This document shows, piece after piece, positions 9,229 to 18,610 of a stretch of 64,000 bases of DNA (the first letter of the stretch is position 1; every line of letters starts with the position of its first letter). The notes beneath the pieces were generated by a model that was given only the letters and a program-made list of their open reading frames with translations, was not told the DNA's origin and ran no database searches. Source of the DNA: Aminobacter carboxidus (lineage in GTDB: Bacteria > Pseudomonadota > Alphaproteobacteria > Rhizobiales > Rhizobiaceae). The stretch is from positions 1 through 64,000 of the forward strand of contig NZ_JACZEP010000019.1 of the NCBI RefSeq assembly GCF_014863355.1. The letters are read 5' to 3'. The translations under genes and the position numbers were made by a program.

Positions 9229-10350
9229 TCAGAACCTCATTTTATGCATCGAAAAGAGCAAGTCGGCTGAAATGCCAAAGGACGGTGATTTGCCGAAGAG
9301 CACGCCGACCGACTGCTGTACCGGCGAGGAAGAGTTGTTGATTTCCCAAAGGGCGGTGAAGCGCTTGAGGAAGTCGCCGAGCTTCTTGGGATCTGAAAAA
9401 GTCTCGATCTTGAGCTTGCTCTCGAACAGCTTGACCTGCCTGTCGATGTCGGCTTGGGCAAAGGCTTCGGGCAAGGCGAGCGCGGTGCGCACGACCTTGG
9501 CCAGGGCGGGATCGGCAAGGATTTCGTAGAAGCTGGTGACTGTCTTGGCCTTGCGCTCGAAATAGAGGGCGAGGCGTACGCCCTCATTGCTCTTGCCGGC
9601 GTCTTCCTCGAGCGTCTGGCGCACATATTTGTCAACCGCGGGCCTCTGGGCCGGATTGTAGGTGGTCGCATCCTTGCCGAAGGCCTCGAAATTGTAGGTG
9701 CCGGCGAAAGCGGCGTAGCGCTTGTCCGTCATCTGGTTGGCGAAGCTTTTCGGATCGCGAACGCCGCCGGCCAGGACCTTTTCCATCATCTCCTTGTTGG
9801 GGATCGATGCCTCGATGGCGAAGGATTTCATCGCGAAGGTGTAAAGCCTGTTATCGGCCATCAGGTCCTTGGCCGACTTCACCTTGACGATGTTGTCGAG
9901 GTAGTACTTGACCTCTTGCTGAACGGCAGCGGAGTTGGGGTCTCCCCCTCCCAGCTTGACCTGGGCGAGGTACTTGTCGACCGCGCCCTGCTGCGCCTTG
10001 TTGAAGACGGTGGCCTTGTCGCCGAGCTCGGCGAAGTTGAAGCTCTTGACGAATTCGGCGTAGCGTTTGTCGCTCAGCTTGTTGGCGAAGGCGTCCTTGT
10101 TGGCCAGGCCCTCCTTAAGCGCCTTGGTTATGAACGCCTTGGCGTAGGTCATGTTCTCCAAGCCGTGCGCCTTCATGGCATATCTGAACAGGCGGTCGTT
10201 CTTGACGAACTCGTCGACGCTTTTCACCTTGGTGATGTTCTTGAGGTAGTATTCCGTCTCACGCTCGACCGTCGGTTGGTCCTCGACACGGCCAAGGGCC
10301 CTGTCGAGATCCCGCGCGATCATCTGGTAACTTGTAAAGGTATTGATCAC
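9229..10350 (-). CDS. DUF1217-type flagellar-cluster protein with tandem repeats
   Basis: I start the gene at GTG 10350 (VINTFTSYQMIARDLDRAL), which has GGAAGGG about nine bases upstream; the longer frame adds 35 unlikely residues. The 373-residue product is helical and internally repeated. A unit with YYLKNITKVKSVDEFVKNDRL, FANKLSDKRYAEF and FNKAQQGAVDKYL recurs with YYLDNIVKVKSAKDLMADNRL, FANQMTDKRYAAF and YNPAQRPAVDKYV, then a weaker third copy. This resembles the DUF1217 proteins found next to flgF in rhizobia. No signal peptide is seen. Function is unknown. Confidence 0.8.
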   Translation of the reverse strand: MINTFTSYQMIARDLDRALGRVEDQPTVERETEYYLKNITKVKSVDEFVKNDRLFRYAMKAHGLENMTYAKAFITKALKEGLANKDAFANKLSDKRYAEFVKSFNFAELGDKATVFNKAQQGAVDKYLAQVKLGGGDPNSAAVQQEVKYYLDNIVKVKSAKDLMADNRLYTFAMKSFAIEASIPNKEMMEKVLAGGVRDPKSFANQMTDKRYAAFAGTYNFEAFGKDATTYNPAQRPAVDKYVRQTLEEDAGKSNEGVRLALYFERKAKTVTSFYEILADPALAKVVRTALALPEAFAQADIDRQVKLFESKLKIETFSDPKKLGDFLKRFTALWEINNSSSPVQQSVGVLFGKSPSFGISADLLFSMHKMRF

Positions 10351-10408
10351 GACAACAGCCCTTCCGCCGCAGCATAGACGGGGAAGGCTACGCCCAAATG
10401 CTTGCGCG

Positions 10409-10443
10409 AGGCTGAATCGGCCGACGGCATGTTTCTTCAGCCT
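10409..10443. promoter_or_regulatory. inverted repeat in the divergent flagellar promoter region
   Basis: The 155-base gap between the minus-strand flgF operon and motA must hold both promoters. It contains a perfect 8-bp inverted repeat, AGGCTGAA (10409-10416) and TTCAGCCT (10436-10443), 20 centre-to-centre bases plus arms apart. It could be a regulator site or a leader hairpin. I cannot assign a regulator. Confidence 0.35.
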
Positions 10444-10505
10444 CACACAAGGCACGGCAGCTATCTGTGCCTGTATGTTGCTTTGAATGTGCGGAAGGAC
10501 CTGCT

Positions 10506-11381
10506 GTGGGCATTCTGATCGGACTCGTCGTGACGCTGGGCTGTGTGCTCGGCGGCTTCATGGCGATGGGTGGACACCTGGACGTCCTGATGCAGCCCTG
10601 GGAGGTTGTCATTATTTGCGGTGCAGCCCTCGGAACGTTCCTGGTCGCCAACCCGATGGCCACCGTCAAGGATACCGGCAAGGCGATTGTCGAAGCGCTC
10701 AAGCAGGCGGTGCCGAAAGAGCAGGACTATCTCGAGACACTGGGCGTTCTGCACTCGCTGATGCGCGAGCTGCGCACCAAGACCCGCTCGGAGGTCGAAG
10801 CGCATATCGACAATCCCGACGACTCGCCGATCTTCCAGGCCTATCCGCTGGTGCTCAAGAACTACGACCTGACGCATTTCATCTGCGACTACTGCCGCAT
10901 CATCATCATCGGCAATGCCCGCTCGCACGAGATCGAGGCGCTGATGGACGAAGAAATCCAGACCATCCGCGCCGACAAGCTCAAGTCCTACCACGCGCTG
11001 ATCGCTGTCGGTGACGGCCTGCCGGCACTCGGCATCGTTGCCGCCGTGCTCGGCGTGGTCAAGGCGATGGGCGCGCTCGACCAGTCGCCCGAAATCCTCG
11101 GCGGCTTGATCGGTGCCGCACTCGTCGGCACCTTCCTCGGCATCTTCCTGTCTTATGCCGTGGTCGCGCCGATCGCCACCAAGATCAAGACGGTGCGCGA
11201 AAAGAAGAACCGTCTCTACATCGTCGTCAAGCAGACGCTGCTTGCCTACATGAACGGCTCGCTGCCGCAGGTTGCGATCGAGTTCGGCCGCAAGACGATC
11301 TCGTCTTATGATCGTCCGTCGATCGATTCGGTGGAGCAGAGCACGCTGAATACGGCCATCGTCGATAAGAAGGCGGCCTGA
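10506..11381 (+). CDS. motA: flagellar motor stator protein MotA
   Basis: MotA is the proton-channel stator subunit. I place the start at GTG 10506 ([13 protein letters not shown]), since GGAAGGA lies seven bases upstream. The 291-residue product has four hydrophobic segments (near residues 1-20, 30-55, 170-190, 200-225), the MotA motif [15 protein letters not shown], and a large cytoplasmic loop with [17 protein letters not shown]-like sequence. The C-terminus is hydrophilic. It heads the motA-fliM-fliN-fliG-flhB operon. motB is absent nearby, as in other rhizobia. Confidence 0.95.
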   Translation: MGILIGLVVTLGCVLGGFMAMGGHLDVLMQPWEVVIICGAALGTFLVANPMATVKDTGKAIVEALKQAVPKEQDYLETLGVLHSLMRELRTKTRSEVEAHIDNPDDSPIFQAYPLVLKNYDLTHFICDYCRIIIIGNARSHEIEALMDEEIQTIRADKLKSYHALIAVGDGLPALGIVAAVLGVVKAMGALDQSPEILGGLIGAALVGTFLGIFLSYAVVAPIATKIKTVREKKNRLYIVVKQTLLAYMNGSLPQVAIEFGRKTISSYDRPSIDSVEQSTLNTAIVDKKAA

Positions 11382-11417
11382 GCCAATGCGGGACGCTGAT
11401 AAAGGGCATTGCAAGTC

Positions 11418-12350
11418 ATGAATACCACCGCAAGCCCGGCGGAATCGCGGGATGTCGTCATCGAGCGGCTGCTGGGCGATACCGGCGAACCGGAGAAGGT
11501 GCTTGCCGCAGCGCGCCGTCTGGCCGAACGCGCGGCGTCAGCGGTTGCCGAAGCGATCAACCAGGCGCTGCCGACATCGGTCTTCGTCGAGGTCGGCGAG
11601 GTCAAGCTTGGCCGCATGACCGACGCCAAGGCAGGCAAGAGCAACCAGGCGATGACAGTCGCCCCGACCCGGCTTTCGCCCGATGGCCTGGTGATGACGT
11701 TCGATCCGCAGGCCATCGCCATCCTGGTCAACCTGATGTTCGGCGGCGAACCGACCCGCGATGTCGCCGCGATCGATCGCGATCTGTCTTCGATCGAACT
11801 CGGCGTGGTCTCGCTGCTGATCCAGGACGTGGCGCGTGCGATGAACGCGCAAGGCCCGGACGGCGGGCTCGGCGTCAAGCTGCCGGCGCCCGAAGCGATC
11901 ACCGGCGCGACGATGAAGAAGCATGTGTTTCGCGACGGGCCTTCGGCGCGTATCGTGCTGACGGTCTCGACGACCGCTTCGCGCGGTACGCTGACGCTGA
12001 CGCTGCCGCAACGCGTGCTGGTGTCCGACCGCCGCCCGGCCGAGGTTGAAACCACTGCTGCCCCGACCACCGAATGGCGCTCGCGCTTCTCCGACGAGTT
12101 GATGCGCTCGACCGTGAAGCTGGAGGCCTCGATGCCGATCGGGCGCATGACGCTTGGCGAACTGACCGGGCTCGAGGTTGGGCAGGTCATCGAACTCGCC
12201 GAGAACACCCAGTCCAATGCGGTGATCGCTGCCCGCGGCAAGACGCTGTTTGCCTGCGAGTTCGGCAAGCTCGGCCAGAATTACACTGTACGCATCCGGC
12301 GTCCGTTCGACTCTACCGAAGAAACAATTGAAGGGATCGTCGCGGGTTGA
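11418..12350 (+). CDS. fliM: flagellar motor switch protein FliM
   Basis: FliM is the middle C-ring protein that binds CheY and couples switching to FliG. The 310-residue product has a CheC/X-like middle domain (MTFDPQAIAILVNLMFGGEPTR) and a C-terminal SpoA domain (MPIGRMTLGELTGLEVGQVIEL). A TTG three codons upstream is possible, but its spacing to AAAGGG is too short, so the ATG at 11418 is preferred. As in other alphaproteobacteria the sequence is quite divergent from enteric FliM. Confidence 0.88.
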   Translation: MNTTASPAESRDVVIERLLGDTGEPEKVLAAARRLAERAASAVAEAINQALPTSVFVEVGEVKLGRMTDAKAGKSNQAMTVAPTRLSPDGLVMTFDPQAIAILVNLMFGGEPTRDVAAIDRDLSSIELGVVSLLIQDVARAMNAQGPDGGLGVKLPAPEAITGATMKKHVFRDGPSARIVLTVSTTASRGTLTLTLPQRVLVSDRRPAEVETTAAPTTEWRSRFSDELMRSTVKLEASMPIGRMTLGELTGLEVGQVIELAENTQSNAVIAARGKTLFACEFGKLGQNYTVRIRRPFDSTEETIEGIVAG

Positions 12351-12401
12351 AGTGCTGCCCACAGCATAGGCTACCGCGAACGACAGAACTGGAGAACACC
12401 G

Positions 12402-12806
12402 ATGAGCAAGGCGCAGTCCAAGCCCGAGGTCGACAAGCCCGAAATCGAAGAAGTCGAGGACGATCAGCTCAACCGTGCCATCGAGGAATTGCGCGGCGTG
12501 CTGAGCGAAGAAGAAAAGCGCCCAAGTGCGACGAGCGCGACTACCGCTGCCGGCAACAACAGCGTGATCTTTGGCATTCCTGTCGAAGTGCAGATCGTGC
12601 TCGGCAGCACTGAAATGCCGGTGTCCGAACTGATGGCGTTGCAGAAGGGCTCGACGGTTGCTCTCGACCGCCGCATCGGCGAACCCGTCGATGTCGTGGT
12701 CAATGGCAGGCGTATCGCGCGTGGCGAAATCACGGTACTTGAAAGCGATCCGTCGCGCTTCGGCATCCGCCTGACTGAAATCGTAGCGGCGACGAAGAGC
12801 GCCTGA
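12402..12806 (+). CDS. fliN: flagellar motor switch protein FliN
   Basis: FliN is the basal C-ring protein. The 134-residue product has a charged N-terminus (1-60) and a SpoA domain with the FliN core [21 protein letters not shown], then [21 protein letters not shown] and [10 protein letters not shown]. These are the family's most conserved blocks. It lies between fliM and fliG. Confidence 0.95.
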   Translation: MSKAQSKPEVDKPEIEEVEDDQLNRAIEELRGVLSEEEKRPSATSATTAAGNNSVIFGIPVEVQIVLGSTEMPVSELMALQKGSTVALDRRIGEPVDVVVNGRRIARGEITVLESDPSRFGIRLTEIVAATKSA

Positions 12807-12850
12807 GGACTGTTGACCGTGCTTACCTTTGCTTCCAGAGAGGCCTCCGC

Positions 12851-13864
12851 ATGACCACGTCGCTGGCGTCGCTGACGCGGCCACAGAAGGCCGCGGCCAT
12901 TTTGGTGGCGATGGGCAAGCCCTCGGCCAGCCGTCTGCTGAAATTCTTCAAGCAGGAAGAGCTCAAGGCCTTGATCGAAGGTGCGCGGCTCCTGCGCACG
13001 ATCCCGCAGGCCGATCTGGAACGCATCGTCGCCGAATTCGAGGCCGAGTTCACTGAAGGTGCCGGCCTGCTCGACTCGGCCGACAAGATGGACACGATCC
13101 TCAACGAGTCGCTGTCGGCGGAAGAAATGAACGCCCTGATGGGCAATGGCGAGCCCCTGGCGATCAAGGACAACCTGCCGCCGGTGTGGCCGCAGATCGA
13201 AAGGCTCGAAGCGACGCAGATCGGCGCCTTTCTTGCCAACGAGCATCCGCAGACCGCGGCGATGATCCTGTCCAACCTAGCGCCGACCTATGCGGCAAGG
13301 GTGGTGCTGTCGCTGGACAAGCCGCAGCGCAGCGAGATCATCAAGCGCATGATGGAACTGGCCAACGTGCCTGAGGCCGCGACCAAGCTGGTCGAACAGC
13401 AGCTTCGCAGCCAGGTGCTGACCGAAAGCGCCCAGAAGGATACCTCGGCCGGACAGACGCGCGTTGCCAGCGTCCTCAACGAACTCGACAAGTCGCAACT
13501 CGAAGAAGTCATGAGCGACCTGAGAGAAGTCGGCATGGCCGATCTCGACGCCATCCGCGCCCGGCTGTTTTCCTTCGAAGACATTCCCTCGATGGCGCAG
13601 AAGGCGCGCGTGGCGCTGTTCGACGGGCTGTCGACCGAACTCATCACCATGGCCTTGCGCGGTACCGCACTGCCGCTCGCCGAGGCCGTGCTGTCGTCGA
13701 TCGGCGCGCGCTCGCGCCGCATGATCGAATCCGAACTGAGCCAGGGATCGGAAGGCATCCAGCCCGCCGACATCCTGCGTGCCCGCAAGACCATTGCCTC
13801 CACCGCTTTGCGCATGGCCAACGAGGGTCTCCTCGAATTGCCATCGGCGCAGAACGCCGCCTGA
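12851..13864 (+). CDS. fliG: flagellar motor switch protein FliG
   Basis: FliG is the C-ring protein that contacts MotA and the MS-ring. The 337-residue product has the FliG middle domain (EHPQTAAMILSNLAP with Q-R-S-E-I-I-K-R-M) and a C-terminal torque domain (FEDIPSMAQKARVALFDGL, then IGARSRRMIESELS). An EHPQ motif is present. Charged residues in the C-terminal helix face MotA in the family. Normal length and operon position. Confidence 0.95.
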   Translation: MTTSLASLTRPQKAAAILVAMGKPSASRLLKFFKQEELKALIEGARLLRTIPQADLERIVAEFEAEFTEGAGLLDSADKMDTILNESLSAEEMNALMGNGEPLAIKDNLPPVWPQIERLEATQIGAFLANEHPQTAAMILSNLAPTYAARVVLSLDKPQRSEIIKRMMELANVPEAATKLVEQQLRSQVLTESAQKDTSAGQTRVASVLNELDKSQLEEVMSDLREVGMADLDAIRARLFSFEDIPSMAQKARVALFDGLSTELITMALRGTALPLAEAVLSSIGARSRRMIESELSQGSEGIQPADILRARKTIASTALRMANEGLLELPSAQNAA

Positions 13865-13890
13865 CCTTATCCGGCGCGGTCTGCTGAGCG

Positions 13891-14967
13891 ATGTCGGGCG
13901 AGGACAAAGACTCCAAAACAGAAGAACCGACAGAGAAGAAAATCCGCGACACGATGGAGAAGGGCAAGCTGCCCGTCTCCAAGGAAGTCGCGATCTTCAC
14001 CTCGTTCCTGGCGATCATGGTCTATGCCGTGTTCTTTGTCGGTCCGTCGGTGGCCGAACTCGGCGTCTTCCTTGCCAATTTCCTGGAAAAACCCGAATCC
14101 TGGCCGCTCGGCACCGAGCGCGATGTCATCGAACTCTACCAGGCGGTGGCGGTCGAGGTCGGGCGTGCGGTAGCCAGCCTGTTCCTGATGCTGATCGTTG
14201 CCGGTGTCGGCGCATCGCTGGTCCAGAACGTGCCGCAATTCGTCGGCGAACGCATCCGCCCGCAGGCCGAACGTATCTCGCTGACCAAGGGCTGGAAGCG
14301 CATGTTCGGCGCCCAGGGGCTCGTCGAGTTCCTGAAGTCGCTGTGCAAGCTCGCCTTCGTCATGATCGTGCTCTACTTCGTTTTGTCGGACGACCATCGC
14401 CGGCTGCTGGCCGGCATGATCACCAATCCGGTTGCCTTCGGCGATGTCATCCGCGGCATCACCGTCGATATCCTGGTGGCGATCGTCTTCGTCATGGGCG
14501 CGATCGGCGTCGCCGACATCTTGTGGTCGCGCTTCCACTGGTTCCAGGAACAGCGCATGACCAAGCAGGAGGTCAAAGACGAGATGAAGCAGTCGGAGGG
14601 CGATCCGATCGTCAAGGCCCGCCTGCGCTCGATCGCCCGCGACCGCGCCCGCCAGCGCATGATGACGGCAGTGCCCAGGGCGACCCTGGTCATCGCCAAC
14701 CCGACCCACTTCGCCATCGCGCTGCGCTACGTCCGCAACGAGGACGCAGCACCCGTCGTGCTCGCCAAGGGGCAAGACCTGGTGGCGCTGAAGATCCGCG
14801 AAATTGCCGAACAGAACGGCATCCCGGTATTCGAGGACGTGGCTCTTGCCCGCTCCATGTACAAGCAAGTTTCGGTGGATAGTGTCATTCCATCGCAGTT
14901 CTACCAGGCCGTCGCCGAACTGGTGCGGATCGTTTACGGAAACAAGGCTCAGCACAATCCGTCATGA
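13891..14967 (+). CDS. flhB: flagellar export switch protein FlhB
   Basis: FlhB is the export apparatus membrane protein whose self-cleavage switches substrate class. The 358-residue product begins DKDSKTEEPTEKKIRDTMEKG, the typical FlhB start. Four transmembrane segments lie between about 33 and 210. The autocleavage motif N270-P-T-H273 is intact (VIANPTHFAIALRY). The stop overlaps the next gene by 4 bases. Confidence 0.95.
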   Translation: MSGEDKDSKTEEPTEKKIRDTMEKGKLPVSKEVAIFTSFLAIMVYAVFFVGPSVAELGVFLANFLEKPESWPLGTERDVIELYQAVAVEVGRAVASLFLMLIVAGVGASLVQNVPQFVGERIRPQAERISLTKGWKRMFGAQGLVEFLKSLCKLAFVMIVLYFVLSDDHRRLLAGMITNPVAFGDVIRGITVDILVAIVFVMGAIGVADILWSRFHWFQEQRMTKQEVKDEMKQSEGDPIVKARLRSIARDRARQRMMTAVPRATLVIANPTHFAIALRYVRNEDAAPVVLAKGQDLVALKIREIAEQNGIPVFEDVALARSMYKQVSVDSVIPSQFYQAVAELVRIVYGNKAQHNPS

Positions 14968-15407
14968 AAAATCAGCAGTACGCTTCGACCCGTGAAGTAC
15001 TTGTTGCAACGGCGATCCAGCCGGTGGTGCGCGAATTGCGCCTCGTCGACCTGGCCGACTATATCGCCTTCATCAGGCTCGAGCATTTCGCCAACGTGGC
15101 CGACCTGGTCGATTCAGCGGCGGAGCTCTACTTCATGCCGGGCGCGCTGCGCCTGGGGCTGGGCGGCGAGGCACATGTCAGCTGGACGGGCAGCCCGCGC
15201 ATCGTTCTCGATCTCGAGCTCAGGCCAGAAGGGGCTGTGGTCTATTTCCAGCTGTCGATGACGGCCACCAACGCGTCGGTGGAAGTCCACTACGTGTCGT
15301 TCGAAAAGCCGGACCCCGAGCCCGAAAAGAACACCGAATATCTTGCCGCCGCCATCCAGCACGCGATGATAAGGCGGACGGAAACACCGCAGGCTGAGGC
15401 CGCCTAA
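14964..15407 (+). CDS. conserved flagellar-cluster protein of unknown function
   Basis: The 147-residue product starts at an ATG overlapping the flhB stop (ATGA), so it belongs to the motA operon and closes it. It has no signal peptide or membrane segment. The middle alternates short hydrophobic strands (RIVLDLELRPEGAVVYFQLSM) and the tail is acidic and Pro-rich. In S. meliloti a similar-sized uncharacterised gene lies between flhB and visR. I do not recognise a domain. Confidence 0.75.
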   Translation: MKNQQYASTREVLVATAIQPVVRELRLVDLADYIAFIRLEHFANVADLVDSAAELYFMPGALRLGLGGEAHVSWTGSPRIVLDLELRPEGAVVYFQLSMTATNASVEVHYVSFEKPDPEPEKNTEYLAAAIQHAMIRRTETPQAEAA

Positions 15408-15412
15408 GCTTC

Positions 15413-15437
15413 AGGTGAGGCCGCTTCGGCCTGACCT
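15413..15437. terminator. bidirectional hairpin between the flhB operon and visR
   Basis: The sequence forms AGGT-g-AGGCCG, loop CTT, CGGCCT-g-ACCT: a 10-bp stem with one internal mismatch in the 45-base gap between two convergent genes. U-runs on either side are poor, so it may act as an RNA stabiliser as much as a terminator. Confidence 0.6.
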
Positions 15438-15452
15438 TCATCTCAACATAGG

Positions 15453-16211
15453 TTAGTCGATCAGGCCGAGCCGCAGCGCCTTGGCGACCGCATGCATGCG
15501 GTTGACGGCATTGAGCTTCTGCGTCGTCTGGGTGAGATACTGGTTGGCGGTGTGCACCGAAAGCTTGAGCAGCTTGGCGATCTCTTCGCTGGTGTAGCCG
15601 CGCGAGGTCAGCTTCAGGCACTCAATTTCGCGGCGCGACATGGACGGCAGGTCGCGCGACTGAGTGGAAATGATACGCGACACCGCATCGAACAGCGCAA
15701 AGCAGCGGCCGTGCAGGTCGTGCAGGGTCTGCGGGTTTGGCGAAAGCTCTGGGCCGCCAAATATGAAAAGGCCGACCTGGCCACGATCGGTGTAGACAGG
15801 AAAGGCGATGCCACGGCCGCTCTGTGCCAGCGGTTCGATGCGGCTCGTCCAGGTAAGCGTTGAAAAGGCCAGGGCGGCATCGGCGTCGTCCGCCCACCAG
15901 CATGGCGCCGTCGACTGGCGCGCATGGCGCATCAGGTGTTCGCCGATACCGCCACCAAGCAGGCGGGCAGCGGACATGGTGCTGGGGTAGTCGGAATCAA
16001 AGCATGGCGTCAGCCGGCCGCTGTCGGCTGCCGGGCCTGCCAGGCACAGCGTGAAATCACGGGCGCCAAGGTCGACAGAAATCCAGCGGCAGCGCTTGGC
16101 GGCATCGGCAAGCGTGACGGCGTGCAGGCCGGCTGCGTGCGGTGCGGAGGCGGCGACGTCCTGTTCGAACTCTGGCGCGCGGCTCAGCTGCTTTGCCTGG
16201 GCGTAGCTCAA
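15453..16211 (-). CDS. visR: LuxR-type flagellar master regulator VisR
   Basis: VisR forms a heteromeric master activator of motility genes with VisN in S. meliloti, probably acting through the regulator Rem. The 252-residue product has an N-terminal ligand-binding-like domain and a C-terminal LuxR helix-turn-helix at about 188-250 (SRREIECLKLTSRGYTSEEI, then SVHTANQYLTQTTQKL). The ATG overlaps the visN stop by 4 bases. The assignment of VisR rather than VisN rests on gene order. Confidence 0.85.
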   Translation of the reverse strand: MSYAQAKQLSRAPEFEQDVAASAPHAAGLHAVTLADAAKRCRWISVDLGARDFTLCLAGPAADSGRLTPCFDSDYPSTMSAARLLGGGIGEHLMRHARQSTAPCWWADDADAALAFSTLTWTSRIEPLAQSGRGIAFPVYTDRGQVGLFIFGGPELSPNPQTLHDLHGRCFALFDAVSRIISTQSRDLPSMSRREIECLKLTSRGYTSEEIAKLLKLSVHTANQYLTQTTQKLNAVNRMHAVAKALRLGLID

Positions 16212-16909
16212 ATGATGCCGCTCCTGATTGCGGTCGCAATCGCCATGGCGCGATTGGAAGCCGACAGTTTCTGGATCGCGTGGGTGATGTAGCTATTGAC
16301 GGTGTTGGACGACACGCCAAGGATCAGCGCCACCTCGTCGGTGGTCTTGCCTTCGGAGACCCAGAACAGGCACTCGCGTTCGCGGTCCGACAGCGGGTCC
16401 TGCATCGTCGCGGCGGCCAGCACGCTCGGCGCCTGCGACAGGGCATAGCAGCATTCGAGCTGGGTGCGCGGCATGATATTCGGGTCGATGCGGCCGGCTT
16501 CGGCCGCCGAGAACAGCACGAACAGGCGCTGGCGGCCGACATGCAGGCGGAGCGCGAAGATTTCGGCATGGCCAAGGACCTCGAGCAGGCGGGCTTCCTC
16601 GCCGCCGAGGATGGCCGGCGCCTGAGAGGCCAGCAGGCTTTGCGGGCGTGTACCCGGTGCGCTGGCGAAAGGGCCCTGGGCGAGGCCGGCAATCAGCGCA
16701 TGGCCGGCGAGCTGGATGGCGTCATAGATCCAGTTCGAGGCGATGATCTGGAGATTGTCACGCTCCTGCTCCTGGGCGATGGCGACGAGCATGTAGCCGT
16801 CTGCGCCGATCTCATCGGTCAGGTTCATGAAGAAAGCGGTGAGATCGCTCCTGGATGCGAGCCTAGCTGCGACGTTGGTCTGTTCGTTGCGGGCGGCGAG
16901 GGCGGTCAT
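16208..16909 (-). CDS. visN: LuxR-type flagellar master regulator VisN
   Basis: This is the partner of VisR. I start it at ATG 16909 (MTALAARNEQTNVAARLASR), giving 233 residues; a start 53 codons upstream would add a basic segment unlike the family. The C-terminal LuxR domain at about 165-230 reads LSDRERECLFWVSEGKTTDE and LGVSSNTVNSYITHAIQKL. The N-terminal part resembles autoinducer-binding domains. The gene comes first in the visN-visR operon. Confidence 0.83.
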   Translation of the reverse strand: MTALAARNEQTNVAARLASRSDLTAFFMNLTDEIGADGYMLVAIAQEQERDNLQIIASNWIYDAIQLAGHALIAGLAQGPFASAPGTRPQSLLASQAPAILGGEEARLLEVLGHAEIFALRLHVGRQRLFVLFSAAEAGRIDPNIMPRTQLECCYALSQAPSVLAAATMQDPLSDRERECLFWVSEGKTTDEVALILGVSSNTVNSYITHAIQKLSASNRAMAIATAIRSGII

Positions 16910-17321
16910 TTCAAAAACTTCTGCCGGAATCCATTGTGGAACCAGATTTGGGCGGCGCCCGAACCGGTCGAAAAACTCGTGACTTTTGACGTTAAAAACG
17001 CGACGCGGACGCTTGGGCATCCATCGGCAGAATCCGTGCGGGTCACGCGAAACCTGACGCGCTCTCAACCGAGGAAAATCCCGGCATTTCAGAGAGTTGG
17101 TGGTTCGCCGCGCCCCCCGAGGACCGGCTGATTCGGGTGTAATCTAACCCCTCGCGAATCGCTCCGCAAACATAATTGACAAAAAGTTAATTCAGAGTCC
17201 TTCGACAGACTCAAGGTAGGCAGAAAGGCTGCGGAAACCTTGGGGAAAGCTTCGCAAGAATCGCCATTGATCGACCGACCCATTCGGCTTAACGCTGCGT
17301 CGCCGAGGGCAGGGGGATGCG
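16910..17321. other. 412-base non-coding stretch upstream of visN
   Basis: No supported gene. This must contain the visN promoter (minus strand) and that of the TMEM43-family gene (plus strand). A TTGACA hexamer lies at 17176-17181 in an AT-rich patch, but no convincing -10 follows at 16-18 bases. In S. meliloti fliF lies on this side of visN; it is absent here. Confidence 0.5.
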
Positions 17322-18509
17322 ATGAGCGATCAGTTTCGTGAAGTGACCAGCGTGTCGTGGTTCGGCCGGATCAGGCGTTCGGTCGGCGGGGTGCTGGTCG
17401 GGCTGATCCTCGTCCTTGCCATGGTTGCGGTTCTGTTTTGGAACGAGGGCCGGGCGGTGATCACCGCGCGCTCGCTGGCCGAGGGTGCCGGGGCAGTGGT
17501 GTCGGTGCCTGTCGACAAGATCGACGCCGCCAATGAGGGCGAACTGGTGCACACGACAGGGCCGGTGGAGACCTCGGACGAGGTCAGTGATCCGGACTTC
17601 GCCATCGAAGCCAAGGGCGTGCGCCTCGTGCGCACCGTGGAGATGTTCCAGTGGGTGGAGAACTCCAAGTCGGAGACCAATACCAAGCTCGGTGGCGGTG
17701 AGGAAACCGTCACCACCTACAGTTATGCCAAGGAATGGCAGGACAGGCCGATCGACTCGGCCGAGTTCAAGCAGCCGGCCAACCATCAGAACCCCTCGAT
17801 GGCGCTCGGCTCGCGCACGTTCCAGATCCATGAAGGCAAGCTCGGCGCCTTCACGCTCGACGAGCCGGTGTTCGACCGCATCGGCGACAGCAATCCACTG
17901 ACCATCACGCCGAGCCAGCTGCCTGATATCGCCGCGGCCTATCCCGGCACCGAGCGCGTCAACGTTGTCGACGGGCGCATCTATCTCGGTGCCAATTCGA
18001 CTTCTCCGGCCATCGGCGACTATCGCATCGAGTACCGGCTGGTGCCGCTCGGCGACATCAGCGTCATCGGCCGCCAGACCGGCGACAGGTTTTCGCCCTA
18101 CCAGACGGTCGCCGGCGACGAGCTGCTGCTGGTCGACAGCGGCCGGGTGCCGTCCGACAAGATGTTCGCCGACGCGGTGAGCGCCAACACCATCATCACC
18201 TGGCTGGTGCGCGCCGGCTGCCTGCTGTTGCTGGCGGTCGGCTTCGGGCTGCTGTTGGCGCCGCTCGGCGTGATCGCCGACGTGATCCCGTTCGTCGGGT
18301 CGATCGTGCGCATGGGTACGGGGCTTGTCGCCTTCGTGCTGGCGCTGCTGGTCGGAACGGCGACGATCGCGATTGCCTGGTTCTGGTACCGGCCGCTGCT
18401 TGCGATCGGCATCGCGGTGGCAGGGCTGGCGCTGGCCTATCTGCTGACGCGGTTCGGACGGAAGAAGACGACCGCGCCGGCGGCCGTGGGTCCCGTCTCG
18501 GTACAGTGA
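17322..18509 (+). CDS. TMEM43-family membrane protein
   Basis: The 395-residue product has one N-terminal transmembrane helix (about 21-45, ending VLFWNEGRAV), a large non-cytoplasmic domain (46-285), and three or four hydrophobic helices at 288-385. The sequences LFWNEGRAVITARSLAEGAG and VPSDKMFADAVSANTIITWLVRAGCLLLLAVGFGLL, read in parts, match the TMEM43 (DUF1625) family. Its role in bacteria is unknown. It has its own ribosome site (GGGGGATGCG) and no operon partner. It replaces the expected flagellar neighbour of visN. Confidence 0.8.
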   Translation: MSDQFREVTSVSWFGRIRRSVGGVLVGLILVLAMVAVLFWNEGRAVITARSLAEGAGAVVSVPVDKIDAANEGELVHTTGPVETSDEVSDPDFAIEAKGVRLVRTVEMFQWVENSKSETNTKLGGGEETVTTYSYAKEWQDRPIDSAEFKQPANHQNPSMALGSRTFQIHEGKLGAFTLDEPVFDRIGDSNPLTITPSQLPDIAAAYPGTERVNVVDGRIYLGANSTSPAIGDYRIEYRLVPLGDISVIGRQTGDRFSPYQTVAGDELLLVDSGRVPSDKMFADAVSANTIITWLVRAGCLLLLAVGFGLLLAPLGVIADVIPFVGSIVRMGTGLVAFVLALLVGTATIAIAWFWYRPLLAIGIAVAGLALAYLLTRFGRKKTTAPAAVGPVSVQ

Positions 18510-18574
18510 TTTGAGAGCGGCTCGGCGGCTGGCGCCGCCTCTCATCCGACCCTGAGTTTATCGCCGGGCCGGGA

Positions 18575-18600
18575 CCTTCTCCCCGCAGGCGGGGAGAAGG
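18575..18600. repeat. rhizobial palindromic repeat, probable terminator
   Basis: A perfect 12-bp inverted repeat, CCTTCTCCCCGC / GCGGGGAGAAGG, encloses a 2-base spacer in the gap between two convergent genes. This sequence type is scattered through rhizobial genomes. A degenerate relative lies at 32272-32295. Confidence 0.75.
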
Positions 18601-18610
18601 AGCTTGACGA

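Noticed and set aside
13891-14967. Virulence type III secretion component
   Set aside because: FlhB and FliI have secretion homologues, but all neighbours here are flagellar and no needle, translocon or effector genes are present.
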